From assembly GCF_003369915.1 (NCBI RefSeq), contig NC_046675.1:4774001-4838000 (forward strand): a stretch of DNA of 64,000 bases. Direction: 5' to 3'. Position 1 is the first letter of the stretch; each line of letters starts with the position of its first letter. The stretch comes from Drosophila miranda (lineage: Eukaryota > Arthropoda > Insecta > Diptera > Drosophilidae). The notes under the pieces are model-generated. The model did not search any database and was not told the origin of the DNA. It was given only the letters and a program-made list of their open reading frames with translations. The translations under genes were made by a program, and so were the position numbers. This document shows, piece after piece, positions 23,227-35,200 of the stretch.

Positions 23227-25248
23227 ATGTGTGGAGGATTCACCTGCTCGAAGAATGCGCTCATAGCGCTCAACATTTTGTATGTGGTAAGGAAACAAGA
23301 AAACAAACAAATACAGAAAACCTCAGTGACAAAAACAACAACCAGGAAGTGGAACAACAAATGAAAAGCAGCAGCAAAAGCAACAAAAACGATTGTGTTA
23401 TGAGAAGATTATTAAATTACAGCGCCTAATGGCTTTTTATTGATTTTCTTATGGCAGGTGCAGCAGACACACGCACATGCATTCGTTGTGTGTGTGTGTG
23501 TATGTGTACCTGTATGTATCCATACGTCCTGCTGCTGGCTTTGTGTCTGCCTGTTGTTCCTCTTGAAAATAGTCGACCTCCAATGCACATCTTGAATACT
23601 TATGCTCCTCTCCTCTCCACCCACTAGATGATTGGTTTCCTGCTGATTGGCGTGGGGGTCTATGCGCGGGCCGCCTCCATTGTCACCAATCTGCCCATTG
23701 TGGGCGGCATCCTGGCTTGCGGCGTAATACTCATCTGCATCTCCATGCTGGGCCTCGCCGGCGCTGTGAAGCACCATCAAGTGATGCTCTTCTTTGTATC
23801 CTTTTCAACCACAAGAAAACCTTGCAAGCGCACGCACTGAAAGCGCTTTCCACATAGAGCCGAAGGTCGTGGCCCTCGTGTCGAACAATGACATGAAAGT
23901 GGCCTCATTATGAGTAAAGCAAATTATGACTGGGTCTCAACTGCAATGACGACAGCGCTGGCACCACTCTTGATAAGCATTTTGTATTCTCTTCAGTGGC
24001 TTTCCTTAACCCCTAGACTCTGTCCCTTTCTCTCCCCGCAGTACATGATCATCCTGTTTATGCTCTTCCTCATCCAGTTCTCCATTGCCAGCTCTTGCCT
24101 GGCCGTCAATTCCGAGCAGCAGCAGCAGTTTGCCGAGCAGGGATGGATGACAGTGCCCCCAGAGTTGCGGCAACAGGTGCAGGAGAGCCTCCACTGCTGC
24201 GGCTTCAATGCCACCAGCAGCATCAACCTCCCGACGTCTCCCTTGGCTCCGACAGACGAACCCTCTTGCGAGCTGGTGAATCGAAAGTGCTGCGAACAGT
24301 CGAACGATGTGGATTGTCATTGCCCCGCTTGTGGTCCCATGCTGGAGGACAAGATCGACTATGCGTTCAAGCTGTGCGGCGGTCTGGGCATCTTCTTCAG
24401 CTTCACCGAGGTGCGTGCATAGAAATATAATGGTGTAAACTAACCAAATCTAAACTCCATCCATCCACATGCTGCCTTTAGTTTGTTGGCGTCTGGCTAA
24501 CCGTGCGCTATCGCAATCAAAAGGATCCGCGCGGCTTGCCCAGCGCCTTTCTCTAAATTTTCCACTAAATCAGAACAGAAATAGTTATCCCCGACATATG
24601 TAGCAACAGGCAAAGTTATATCGATTTATGTGTGTGTATCTCTGTCTCCCTGTATCTCTCTTTCTGCGAAGTGTTGCTATGGATGTAGGGGAGAATTTCA
24701 TGGGTCATAGACCAAAAGAGAGCTCTTTGGGTCTGCATACATCTTATATATTTATACCATCTACAAACACATATATATATATACAGATATATATAATCGC
24801 ATTACAGCAGAAATATGTACGTAATGTGTTAGGTCGTAATTGATACAACTTTAGACATATATACACTCATACAGATATAGTGTTATATATATATATATAT
24901 ATATAGAGGAGGAGAGAGCCAGGTGTTTAATCCATATAAAGCAATCAACAATCCCTTCTTAACCCTACATTCTAACACTCTTTATCTTGAACTAACTAAA
25001 AACCAACTGCCGGGCTCTTTGACTAAGCCCAATCGACCAGAGGCCAAGGGTGAGACATGTTTGAGCATTATTGTGTCTTCATTTTCCTTGGTTTTTCTTA
25101 TGCAACCCTCTTCGAATGATCTCAGACTAATGTATCTTTGGTTTTCTCTTAGGTCTTGGCCGTTTTCCTGGCACGTCGCTATCGCAATCAACACGATCCC
25201 TGCTATCTGCCTGCCCGCGCCGTATTTCCACACAACTATCTGTACTGA
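23227..25248 (+). CDS. Tsp97E: Tetraspanin (TSPAN13/31-like, Tsp97E type)
   Basis: Four-pass membrane scaffold protein of the tetraspanin family. Constitutive exons are 23227-23286, 23628-23795 and 24042-24410. The last exon is either 24482-24556 (223 aa in total) or 25153-25248 (230 aa). All exons join in phase 0. The start MCGGFTCSKNALIALN is the N-terminal signature of the TSPAN13/31 branch. TM1 spans the first junction, and TM2 and TM3 follow. The large loop carries LHCCGFN (the CCG motif) plus further paired cysteines (KCC, CHCPAC). TM4 is completed by whichever last exon is used. The Drosophila gene of this class is Tsp97E; I assign the symbol from family features and from the nearby CG6330-type gene. 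Confidence 0.93.
24482..24556 (+). CDS. Tsp97E: Tetraspanin alternative last exon A
   Basis: It follows the acceptor TGCCTTTAG and starts with FVGVWLTVRYRNQKDP. It ends with a short GLPSAFL tail and a TAA stop. It completes TM4 and gives a 12-13 residue cytoplasmic tail. It shares the RYRNQ.DP core with exon B, indicating an exon duplication. Confidence 0.85.
   Translation, partial: FVGVWLTVRYRNQKDPRGLPSAFL
24883..24904. repeat. TA microsatellite
   Basis: A run of about eleven TA dinucleotides in the intron or alternative 3' UTR between the two tetraspanin last exons. Confidence 0.9.
25153..25248 (+). CDS. Tsp97E: Tetraspanin alternative last exon B
   Basis: It follows the acceptor TTCTCTTAG and starts with VLAVFLARRYRNQHDP. 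It ends in a longer, aromatic tail (ARAVFPHNYLY) with a TGA stop. It is in phase 0 like exon A, so the two are mutually exclusive 3' ends. The C-terminal Tyr-rich tail could carry a sorting signal that exon A lacks. Confidence 0.85.
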   Translation, partial: VLAVFLARRYRNQHDPCYLPARAVFPHNYLY

Positions 25249-26230
25249 TCGGCCCAAGGATATGGTTAAGGATTGAACAATATGGATACAGGAACGATAC
25301 ATGGTGCATTTTTAGTCAAAGGGACGAAGGCTGAATATTCTTATTTGTACAGCATATGCGCGTACGTTTCCTAGCAAGAATCGAATACCATACTCGAACA
25401 AGAGATTACCCGAAGGCAGAGGAGAGAGTGCTCAATGCTGCTAATGCTGCTGCTAATTTTTAAATAATTTTTATTGTATATGTATAGATTATTTGAATTG
25501 CACAAAGATGGGCGCGGGATATGTACCGCCCCAAAAAGAGATTATGTCTAGCTGTAATTTTTTACTCTAAGTTAAGTTGTGCTGTTTTCCACACCTTTGT
25601 TAGCTATTTTGAAAGCCTTTCTTTGCAACTCGCAACAATCATGAATGACTCAACTGCTGTACCACGAGAGAAACTACGACAAGAGAAACATTTCGGAAAC
25701 CTGATCTTCAAGTAGAATCTAACAACCAAGTCAACAATTGTAACTAGCAACCTAGTAAGCAACTAAAACTAAACTAAACCTAGACATAACGCAACGTAAC
25801 ACATCAACCTATATACATACAAAACGTGTTTGCATATTCAACAATACTCTCAATGTTAGTTGTGTGTTAATGATCCAAAAGAACAAAAACGAACAAAAAA
25901 ATGAAAACATTAAGTAACCCAACTACAAAATATACATGTCAACAATTATATACAACTCTCTAAAAGATAGACAACCTCCTACCGCGCATAGGCACACTGC
26001 TCTTTTCCACAGTTTCTGCTCTGTTTTTCCGCACTTGCTTGACTTTCTCTGCCACTTTTCTCCCTCTCTCGCTATCTGTCTCGTAATTTACAGAACAAAC
26101 ACACATCACACCACGCTTCCTCCTTTCACACACACACACACACACACAACATATGGAAATAGTTTTCCCTTGTCTCCACGTTTCCAGTTTCCTTTCGAGC
26201 GACAAATAAACCATTAGATAATATTCTCTG
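25249..26230 (+). other. Probable 3' UTR of the distal tetraspanin isoform
   Basis: AT-rich and without coding frames. It has a CA tract at 26130-26147 and a canonical AATAAA at 26205-26210. The tract matches an extended 3' UTR, but no transcript end can be proven from sequence. Confidence 0.45.
26205..26210 (+). terminator. Polyadenylation signal AATAAA, distal tetraspanin isoform
   Basis: Canonical hexamer about 960 nt after the exon B stop, and the only strong one close to the end of the AT-rich tract. Confidence 0.45.
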
Positions 26231-26561
26231 TATTCTGTGCTGTGATTGAAGTAAATATGATCTTTAAAACAACAACAAAACTTGAATCCAGTTTTGAGTT
26301 TCATTTACCCATCAGTTTCGTTGCTTAATGAGGAAAGTCCTCCTCCATGCCTCCCAAAGGAGCAGCGAACTGACATCATTAGCAAAGTGTCTCCGCTTAC
26401 CACAGAACTGTCGCAAAAGTGTCAGACAGTGGAACGAAAGTTCTGGTGGCTGTGCAACAGTTCTGCCAGATGACTAATTGTTTGTTGCTTTAGCTTGCAT
26501 TACATAATTCAAATATGTTTTATTTTAGTTTATTTCACAGATAATTTTACTTACTTATAAG

Positions 26562-27012
26562 TCAATCAAAATGGTCAACTACTGGCTCAAGCTCTTCTAG
26601 ACCTGAACAAAACTGACCTTGGAAGAGGTAGTGGAGCAGCTTGAGAGCAAGCCTGAAGACCGAAATGATGTTTGGAGGACTGTAGAGCACAACATTTAGG
26701 AGTCCGTACGGCTTTATATATGCGGAGATCTGCGGAAGATACAGGCCATGATTGAGGCCATTCGTAACTCGCTGAACAACAGGCCCTTGCTGTTCCAACC
26801 GTCGCTGGAGTCGGTAGAATATTCTTAATCGAATGTGGGTATATTTTTCCCATTTCTATTCGATGTAGGCTCGTCTCATACCTGCACTCGGGCAGGCCTT
26901 CTTCCTTAAAATTTGCACTTGCTAATTCAGCAGGATATATTCCACAGTGCCCGCTGTGTCTACAAATACCATAAGCATAATAAGCGGCTAGAAGATTAAC
27001 GCTCGCACTTTG
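26562..27012 (-). CDS. Unrecognised two-exon gene or gene relic (5' end missing)
   Basis: Exon 26882-27012 (or longer upstream) joins exon 26562-26823 across a 58-bp GT-AG intron with matching phase. The joined frame runs without a stop to TGA at 26562-26564. The product begins around SVNLLAAYYAYG, has a Cys/His-rich stretch (CRHSGHCGIYPAEL) and ends with a hydrophobic region including YLPQISAYIKPYG and NIISVFRLALKLLHYL. No ATG precedes it in frame before a stop. An acceptor-like TTAATCTTCTAG near 26999 suggests an upstream exon that I cannot place. I do not recognise the family. It could be a small fast-evolving gene or an inactivated copy. Confidence 0.45.
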
Positions 27013-27019
27013 TTTGACG

Positions 27020-29385
27020 CCTCCCCAAAGGCCCGACGACGCCCCACCCAACCACCGACCGAGAAATGGGCGCAGACGTGTCCCCCAATGGCGAAAACAA
27101 ATTCCTGAGTTTGTTCCGACGAAAATGTTGCCTCAATTGCTGAATTTTCACTCAAACTTACGCCATAAAATGGGCCAAGTTCAACGCACTTGGGTGCACG
27201 GAAAACGCTGAGAGAAAGAGAAAGAGAGAGAGAGAGGCGAACTGAGTGGGAGAGAGCGTAGGAGAGAGAGCAAGCAAATTGATTACGTAACAATTGCTCA
27301 GACGCATGAGACGCCAGGGGCTGCCAGGGAGAACATTTCCGCTTTTGCGTGGTGGAATGTGGGCGTGGTGGCAGGAGTGTCAACCTGGATGTAGGCCCAG
27401 CCACCCCCCTTGGTGACACCGTCAACGGAAGTGGTCAACAACAGCTGTGCCTCCAACCATTTTCCTGTATGCAAACAGGAATTGAAAATGCCTCATGAAA
27501 CGTCAAAGGGAAATGGGATGGAAAATCATGAGTATTTGACAAATAGATGAGCGAAATGAGCGTCGATCTGTGTAAGAGTGTGTGTCTATTTGTGTGCCCA
27601 CTGGTGTCTGTCATGCAGGAAACACTCATGTCTCCCATTGACACGTGTCTGATATTAAAATTCCTATCGGTTATGGATTCCATTAGGGATGCAGAGTCTT
27701 TCGAATGTCCTTGAAACAGCCGCCATATGCTTGGTTCTCAACTGTTGATCCAAGGCAGTCAACGTTGCGTATGGACAATGTCTTGGCCATTGCGTGCTTT
27801 TGTGAGTGATAAGATTTAATTGTTGCTATACCCTTCGAGAAGATATTATGACCTAGTAGATTGGTTTGCACGCAGAGAAGATAGATCCTAGATAGCATTA
27901 TTTGATCCAAGACAAAATCTTTGTGGCAACAGCTTTTTGTTGTTCTGAAGAAATTCTATACAAATTCCACAAACTTTTCTTCCTCATAGCTCAACTAAGT
28001 TCATGGGATTGGTGGATCTTTAAGAGTATCAACAGATTCAGATTAAGCTCCCAAAAGTAAGATTTGCTCTTGTTATTCAGTGAAATGGAAACTTAAGCGG
28101 TGCTTCAAGCATTTATATCTTGTCACTTGGGGAAATTGCTCAATGGATGAGTGACTTGACGACTTGCAGAGCCATCAAACAGCGCACTCAATGCGATTGT
28201 TGAAAATTCATCAAAGCAAACAATTTAACAGCCGCTTAAATTTTACTTTACCTCTCTCTCGCTCTCTTAATTCACTTGTTTTATGGACTACTTTGCCCAA
28301 CGTAATTCGTATTCACTGCCCCATGTTGGTGTCATGTCTGTCCGTCCGTCGGTCTGTTCGTCTGAGCCGCAGTCAAGCGTGAGGCATGGGGCATGTGTCT
28401 GTGAAAGCTCAGATATTAGGCAATACATATAAAACAGTACCATTTGAATGTCAATGTCAAATTAAAGTCATACGCACTATTGATTAGGATTAATTAAACC
28501 CACTGACAACCTCTGATCTCATCTAAGGTTATAGAACTTTATGATTATTTCGTTGCTGAGCTACAAATTCTTCTTGTGTGGGGACCACATCATCACCTTG
28601 GCATTGAACGAATACTGTTTCGGTATAAACAAGCACTATTTCTGGTAAACAAATAGAGAATTTCGAGAAGGAGGAAACCGTTTTGTTTGTTTTGATTAGA
28701 CAGTGGAAACTCAAATGTGTGGCATTGGAATATAAATGGCTCTAAAGGTGTTAAAGCATTTATCCAGATATAATAAAACATTCTTGTTTGTTAAACTCTT
28801 CAGAAAAATGTACCTTTAAAAGCTATTTTCCATCACTCCTTGAAATCAGAGCATAATTTGAATTTTCACACATCAGAAACAACCATTTAACATCCACACA
28901 AGCACTCATATCTTTCCACTTCATGCAGCTTTTTCCATTAGGGAAAAATGTCTGTTTCGCGGATTTATGAAATCCTTCGCAAACAAAATCCACAATTCGC
29001 TTCAATGGAAAAGCAGCATTACGAGCAGCATGAATAAACAAATAAAGGCACAAATACAGACACTTTTCGTTGTTTTATGGGCTATAGAGATGCGTTTGCA
29101 TGGGACCTATAACACGGCGTATGCGCAATATTTAATTAAATTGAGTACACGCAGCTCCCCCCACGGGTAAGCTCAAATGAGGCTCGGAATGCAATTTGCC
29201 AACACCTTTAATGCGGTTAAAAATGCTCATTAAAAGTTTACCGCCAACAGGGCTCAGCGATATCCATTTCAGCCAGGGCAGGTCCTGAGTTCTCTCCGTG
29301 ATATCCTTTCGCAAGCATTAAATTTTGATTTTGGTTCATGGCAAATTGAGGGTAAAGATCTGACTTGTATGAAGTGGATGAAATC
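27020..29385. other. Spacer between the unrecognised gene and the proteasome paralogue
   Basis: Mostly AT-rich DNA without genes. It has GA tracts at 27205-27270. A short coding-like tail on the minus strand ends at a stop at 28529-28531. It is preceded by an acceptor-like TTTACCAG, but no 5' partner was found. Confidence 0.45.
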
Positions 29386-29391
29386 AATATT

Positions 29392-30075
29392 TTAAAGACT
29401 CGATGGCGACGCCGTCTTTAAAGAGTCCGCATTGATAGCTTCCAGCTCGGTGATGCCATTTGCCTTCACCACGAACACCTCAAAGTTGCGCATGTTGAGA
29501 ACGACACGCTCATGGACTGCTGCCACGCATTTCTTTAAGACGTGGTAGGCTGTCGGCTCATCAATGTCTGGCGAATAGTCTTTTTGGAAAATGGAGTTGA
29601 ATACGGGTAGCCCCAAGCCTTGGCCACTATATGGAACGGACACTAAGCCCCCGAACTCGTCGATTTGATGCAATTGAGGTCCCGCCTGCGGATCCCACCC
29701 AGCAATCAGTGCAGAGACCTTAAAGTTGAGTTTGGCATTCACACTTGAATATATCTGTTTGCCAGCAAAGTGAGCCATGCTCCTCACGGACAGACTTTGT
29801 CCATTATGTTGCACTCTATGCAAGGCCATGTGACTCGCGATGAAGCTCATAAAACGTTGCGGGTCTCCTCCATTGCCCGCGACAGCAATCACGGCAAAGT
29901 CACCGAGGCGTTCTATCTTCGATGTGCCTGGAATATGGTCATAAATGAGTAAATGTATTCCAAAACGTACCCATTCGAGCTAACCTTGACCCAACACTAG
30001 TAGGCCTTTGCCTACCACTGTATCAGCGGAGATTAGGACGAAATCCTTCCCCTTTATGGCCAAAATGGTATTCAT
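29392..30075 (-). CDS. Proteasome subunit beta type-4-like paralogue (PSMB2 / Prosbeta4 family)
   Basis: Two exons, 30075-29985 and 29927-29392, join across a 57-bp GT-AG intron into an intact frame of 208 aa, the usual family length. The N-terminus MNTILAIKGKDFVLISADT matches the start of beta-4 subunits, which begin directly with the proteasome fold and have no propeptide or catalytic threonine. Other family landmarks are the AGNGGDPQRF loop, GWDPQAGPQLHQIDEFGG, GQGLGLPVFNSIF and the C-terminal AVHERVVLNMRNFEV strand. Beta-4 sits in the non-catalytic part of the 20S beta ring. The sequence is clearly diverged from the canonical subunit as I know the family (for instance GSGQG-like variation in the loop). 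It is therefore more likely a specialised, perhaps testis-type, paralogue than the housekeeping gene. It lies upstream of the uridine phosphorylase promoter on the opposite strand. Confidence 0.85.
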
Positions 30076-30601
30076 ATTGTATCGTAAATGTCAATGCTAA
30101 ATAATATTAATGCCCCGTACTGGGAGTAAATTCATATGACATATCTAAATCGGCAAAGCCTCCTCTCCTCTTAAATTCAGTCGACTCCAGATTGTATATC
30201 TTCTCTGTGAGTCCTTGCCCCTCAGCACAGTAATTAAGACACGGACTTGGACAGGACCGCAAGGATGAACGGAGGTTGGGCTTCTTTGTGCGCAGCAGCT
30301 GTTGCATGGAATGAACCCACCAAGCCCCCTAATGCCCACTCTTCGCCACCCTACTCCGAGTGAGATTTGCGAGAAAATTGTATAGTTGATATACATATAT
30401 CTTTGCTGACGTATACCAGCTCGGTGCGACTGCGGATTTGCAGAATATAATTAAATTTTGCCATGCACAATAAACAACAATTTGCCGAGCAGCATTTGAG
30501 TGAATTTGCTCGGCGCTTTTCCGCCTCAAAGTTGAGTTAAATTCCGATTGAGTGATAGCCCCACCAGAGCCAACATATTCGCTTGGTTGGACTCCTCGTC
30601 G

Positions 30602-30914
30602 TCAGTCTGTCTTGTACTCTCGCGCAGCTCTGGTCGACGGCGCTCTCTTTCCTGTCCGCTTCTGTGTTCGTGCCGTGGTACGTGTGAGTGTCTGAGAGAG
30701 AGATAGAGAGAACCAAAGAGAAAGAGAGAAAGTTCCTTTCACGTGCCTGCAGATAAACAATGCAGAAAAGCACATCGAAACAACAAAAGAATATCGTGAT
30801 ATAGCTACAAAAATAATTGTGTTAAATTGCTTTTCTTCCATTGCATCTGGCAGCCATAGCTACCGACCGATTCGAGGCACACGGAGCCCCACATATCAAC
30901 TCCCAACTCTTTAC
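30602..30914 (+). promoter_or_regulatory. Distal promoter and 5' untranslated exon of the uridine phosphorylase gene
   Basis: TCAGTC at 30602-30607 is a consensus fly initiator. A GGTCGAC word at 30632-30638 lies near the position of a downstream promoter element. The transcribed strand then runs through a GA-rich leader to a strong donor TTAC|GTAAGT at 30914/30915. The acceptor is at 32143-32144, before the alternative coding exon. There is no ATG-initiated frame of note in the leader. The exact start is inferred. Confidence 0.5.
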
Positions 30915-32144
30915 GTAAGTCAACAGACTAGGAACACCTTTACCTTATAACTACTTTGCAATGACTGCTCTCGTGTGTAGACTAAGACTCTGTCGGACTG
31001 TTTGGGGTAGAAAATCAATAGCTCGATTCCAAGTGTTATCCAGGATACACACAAATGCATGGAATGTATCTGGGCACCAGATATTTTGTAGGCAACGGTG
31101 CTCCAACTAATGAAAAAGTTATCGAGAACCACGTTAAGGGATTCTAGCCACCCTTTCTTTGCTCTGCCGTTCTGTGTGTATCATCATCAGCTGAGCATTT
31201 GCATTCTTTCATGGTTCAGCAAACGCTTTCAAGGCTTTATTCTATGCCATTTAATGGGTCAACGTTGTCCGTAGTCAGCAGAATCGCTGGGTAAATAGGT
31301 CTGGGCCATACAAGGGTTATTTATGACATGATAAAAAAACGAGGATACACGAAGGTTTGGGTACGAGGGCACGCATCACAAATGAATGGGGATTATGCAA
31401 ATATTTTTGCAATTTCCTATTCATAAATATTGCTTTCTAAAGACTTTAATCCCTCCTAAGAATCCCCCACAGACCCTTAGAGGCATATGCAACAGTTTTG
31501 TTGTCATTCTGTTGCTTCTGTCGCGTCTGCTTTTTCTCATTTAAAATTCAAAACATAATCAGCAGCCTCATAAATATTGTTCCAAAACAAAAACCAACAA
31601 ACTGGACAAATTCGGGGACCCTCCACGCCACTGCCACTCAAGGGGCACTCTTGAGTGCCCTGGGTTTGGTAAGGCTAATTGTCGTTAGCCTTGAACTTTC
31701 ACCCTCGAACAAACAAGAAAGATACTCGCATTTTGCCGCATAGTGTGGCCTAACTTTTGGGGAGGCCATGGCCTGCGGCGGAAATTGCCAACGGCTAAGC
31801 CGACCCTAAAACATTTTGCTAGTCGCAAACGTTTCAAGGGCTCAAGGACTCAGATCTGATGCTGCCCCACACGAACACGCCCAGGCCTTAACATTGGCAC
31901 GTGACGTTTCTCTGACGTTTTTAATTAAAAGCTGTCCAAATGCTCAGTGCGCGCTTTGCCACTGTTTCCTCCATCGTTTCCGTTTTGCCACTGTTTCCCC
32001 GCGCTCCGTTCCCCGTGTGGCACGCATTCAAATGGTCTCAGCAGGGGCTCAAGAGTAGGCTTTACATTTAAAACACGCCTTCACTTTGCGCTTTAGCAGT
32101 GCGAGCCATTAAAATTCCATTTTCATTTAATTTCTCTTTTACAG

Positions 32145-32214
32145 GGTCCCGCCGCAAGATGTCGCTGCTGCTCACCGGCATCAGCAATTCCCTCTCCGAC
32201 GAGGAGCTGGACGA
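32145..32214 (+). CDS. Alternative first coding exon of uridine phosphorylase 1 (distal promoter isoform)
   Basis: The exon follows the acceptor TTTTACAG, with ATG at 32159. It encodes MSLLLTGISNSLSDEELD plus two bases of the next codon and ends at the donor GA|GTAAGT. Its phase (2) fits the shared exon at 37328 exactly, giving an ELDEYSDG junction and an isoform of 347 aa. Nothing else downstream in the window fits it better. Confidence 0.75.
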
Positions 32215-35200
32215 GTAAGTACATACCACCCCCCGGAAACCCTAAAACTAACCAAGTTTGTGTCCCAAAATTAACTGCGGCTTCAACTTTCCTTTAACTT
32301 CATTTGAAGTTTTTGTTTTGCATCACCGGAAAACAACCAGAAAAAGTTTTCTGTCAAGAAAGGAGAACAATGTCGGTGCCGTAAATTTCAACTTGGGCGA
32401 AACAATGGCCACCCTAAAAACTTGCCAAAGAAATTCCTTTTACCTGAATTTTATTGTTGATATTTTCATAACATATGCTTATGTCCCAAATCGGTAGATA
32501 TTATCTTATAAATCGGGTAAAAAATCTTTCGAATTTTTACTTAAATTTTTATGTGAATTTAGTATCCAAAAAGTATACCTTGGAAAATTTAGAAATTTCT
32601 CAAATTTACTTTTGTTTGAACCAAAAAGTATACCACAACTTTCCCAAGATCTAGAGTTTTTTGCTGGAGAATTTTCAGTGGGGAAAGAGAACCATGATCC
32701 CTTCTTTTCTAATTAAGAAAATCCCCCTTGATGACAGCCAAATCATTTCTAATTGACTTAAGCTTAATGCCACAATAGCCCAAAACACACACAAATTGCC
32801 TTTAATTACTGGCCCATTCAGATATCAGCAATGGGTTTATAAATAGATTTGCCTGGGGCCAAATTTTCTACAGAATTATGACCTGCAGTGGAGCGTAGGC
32901 GTAGGCGGGCACAAGGTCGAAGGGATATGAATGGGGTAGTCGACAGCCACAGGCGTTTGTTTATCGGCCGCCAAGGCCCACGCATTATCTGGAATTGTGG
33001 GTAGACGATGGGGTAGTGCGTGGGTGGTTTTCTGCCATTACTCATACGCACAGTAGCCTAGAAAGTTCTAGGACGAGCAAAATAATACAGAACCAATTAT
33101 CGATTGGCCTTGGAATATCCTAGCCAGAGAAGATTGGACCCGATGCCCATTCCAGAGGCGTTCCCAGTGGCCTGTGAGTAATGCAATTTGGGATGAATAC
33201 GATTAGGGTGACAGCATGACGTGACTTGGCAGACTTTTGCTTTCTCTTTGTCATTTCTCATTTCTCATTTCTTGGGGGAAAGTAATTCTCTCGAAGCCGC
33301 CTGCACTATCCCCAGCATCATTTGCATTTCTCGTTTTACAGGCAGCCTCATTGTTTGGCTCTTGGCTTGACCTTACTCTTAATAATTACCCAACCAGGTC
33401 TTATCGGTACCCCAGCAGCCAGCAACCAGCAGGCAGAAGCCAGAAGACCTTTATGGCTTTGTTCAGGGAAATGCAATTACTTTTTCCACTTGGCGGCAGG
33501 CAGTAGGAGAGGTCAGGTAAAGGTTGAAAATTGTGTGTATTCCATAAGAAACAACATAGGATCCATTTAAAGCTCCCTGATTAATGATTTGCGCCGTAAC
33601 ATGACATGTGAGAAATTTATTCAAAGCTTTTTCACGACTCATAAGCTCGGAGATGGTTTTCCCCCGCTCTGGGGTCAGCTGTAGGCCAAGGTGGGGATGG
33701 GCATTCGCATAGGGTTACAGAAATAGATCAAGTATTTCAGTTTAGGACAGGGCTAGTGGCTGCCACCGACATTTGTTGCTGCCACAGACAGTCGAGTCGT
33801 CGTCGTCGTCGTCGTCGACAGAGAGCACTCAAGTAAAATGACCCAAAGAAAAGACTTGAAATTGTCTAGTTTCAGTCTTGTTTTCCCATGAGACAGCGTA
33901 TTCCGAAATGGGAGCCGTACTTCTTATCCAAACAAATATTGAGAAAAACACTTGATACATTTAGCTCGGCTTGCATTTGCTTGCATAAATAACGGGTTTT
34001 GTATGGCTTTAATGGCAGGCAAAGTCCATCAATGAACCAACTGTCGGTTACGGGGAATCGGCCCAGTTAATTACGGTTGGCATTAACTGAATACCACCTC
34101 TTTCCGCTCTCCGTTGCGATGCTATTGCTGTGAGTGTTTGGTGTCGTTGGCGACCTCAAAAATCAGCTTGCAAGCTAGTTCACGTACATAGCTCTCGGCA
34201 TACCAATCTGTATCTCACTCTTTCTCTCTTTATCTGTTATTATCTGCCTCTCTTTCCCTGTCTCTACCGATATGTCCGAGCACACAGGCGAGCCCCCTTT
34301 TCGTTTTCATTGCTGTGTTGGCGCTTTTGCTCTTTTTAAGATACCCTAGTGAGGGGTATTTTAAGCTAGCAGGCACTTCAAGAAGATACAAACTACATAT
34401 GGTTCTATCTAATTTGTATTAAACCTTATCGTTCAAGGTTAGAGTTATTGCTTATATATGGAGTATCCGAGTGGTTCTGATGACGAAACTAGGTCTAGAG
34501 GCTCTGTCGAAACAATATACCTTTGTCACGGGTCGGCACGGCCCTATCTATTGTGAAAAGTCGCTGCTGCACTGCAATGCACTAAAAAAACAGCAGGCCT
34601 TCGTTTGGCCTCGGTCATGCGACTTCGGCTCTTGTTGTCTCACTTTTTTGGCAGAGCGTAAACACCAGTTGGGTGTTCAGCCGTCGACAAAGTAAGACCA
34701 CGCTGCGCAACTATTTGATATCACCTTTAAAAGCTTTTGTTTTATTTAACACGAAAGTTTTAGCACGAAGTATTGCAAACTGCAAATCATTTTTCCCAGT
34801 GTAAAGCACTAGACGAGTTTCGTCCGCAAGCGTGTTCGGTAAGCGCCCTGTATAGCATCTCAGTTTTAAAGGTAATCCAAAATATCATAGTGTCCTGTGG
34901 TATTCTAATTCGTAAAATGATCAATGATCAACAATCTCCCTATAGCCCAATCCTTTTCAATTCTATGTATCTAAATTTCATCTGAAAGGGTACAGAGGAG
35001 CCTCGGGCCCCAAGCTAGACTTTCTTTCTTGCTTGTTTTTCTTTTTTTTTTTCTTTTTTATTTCCAAGTTCCCTTTTTGCTGTGCTGACTCTTTTCCCTT
35101 CTACTTTTTGTGTCGATTCACTGGCTTATGTGCAGACATTGTGCTCCTCTTTGGACTGTCTTTCGCTGTCGTTTCGCTTTTGTATATTTTATGACTCGGC

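Noticed and set aside
30107-30307. 66-codon minus-strand frame next to the proteasome paralogue
   Set aside because: Not linked by splice sites to the proteasome frame, which already has its own ATG and full length. Likely chance.
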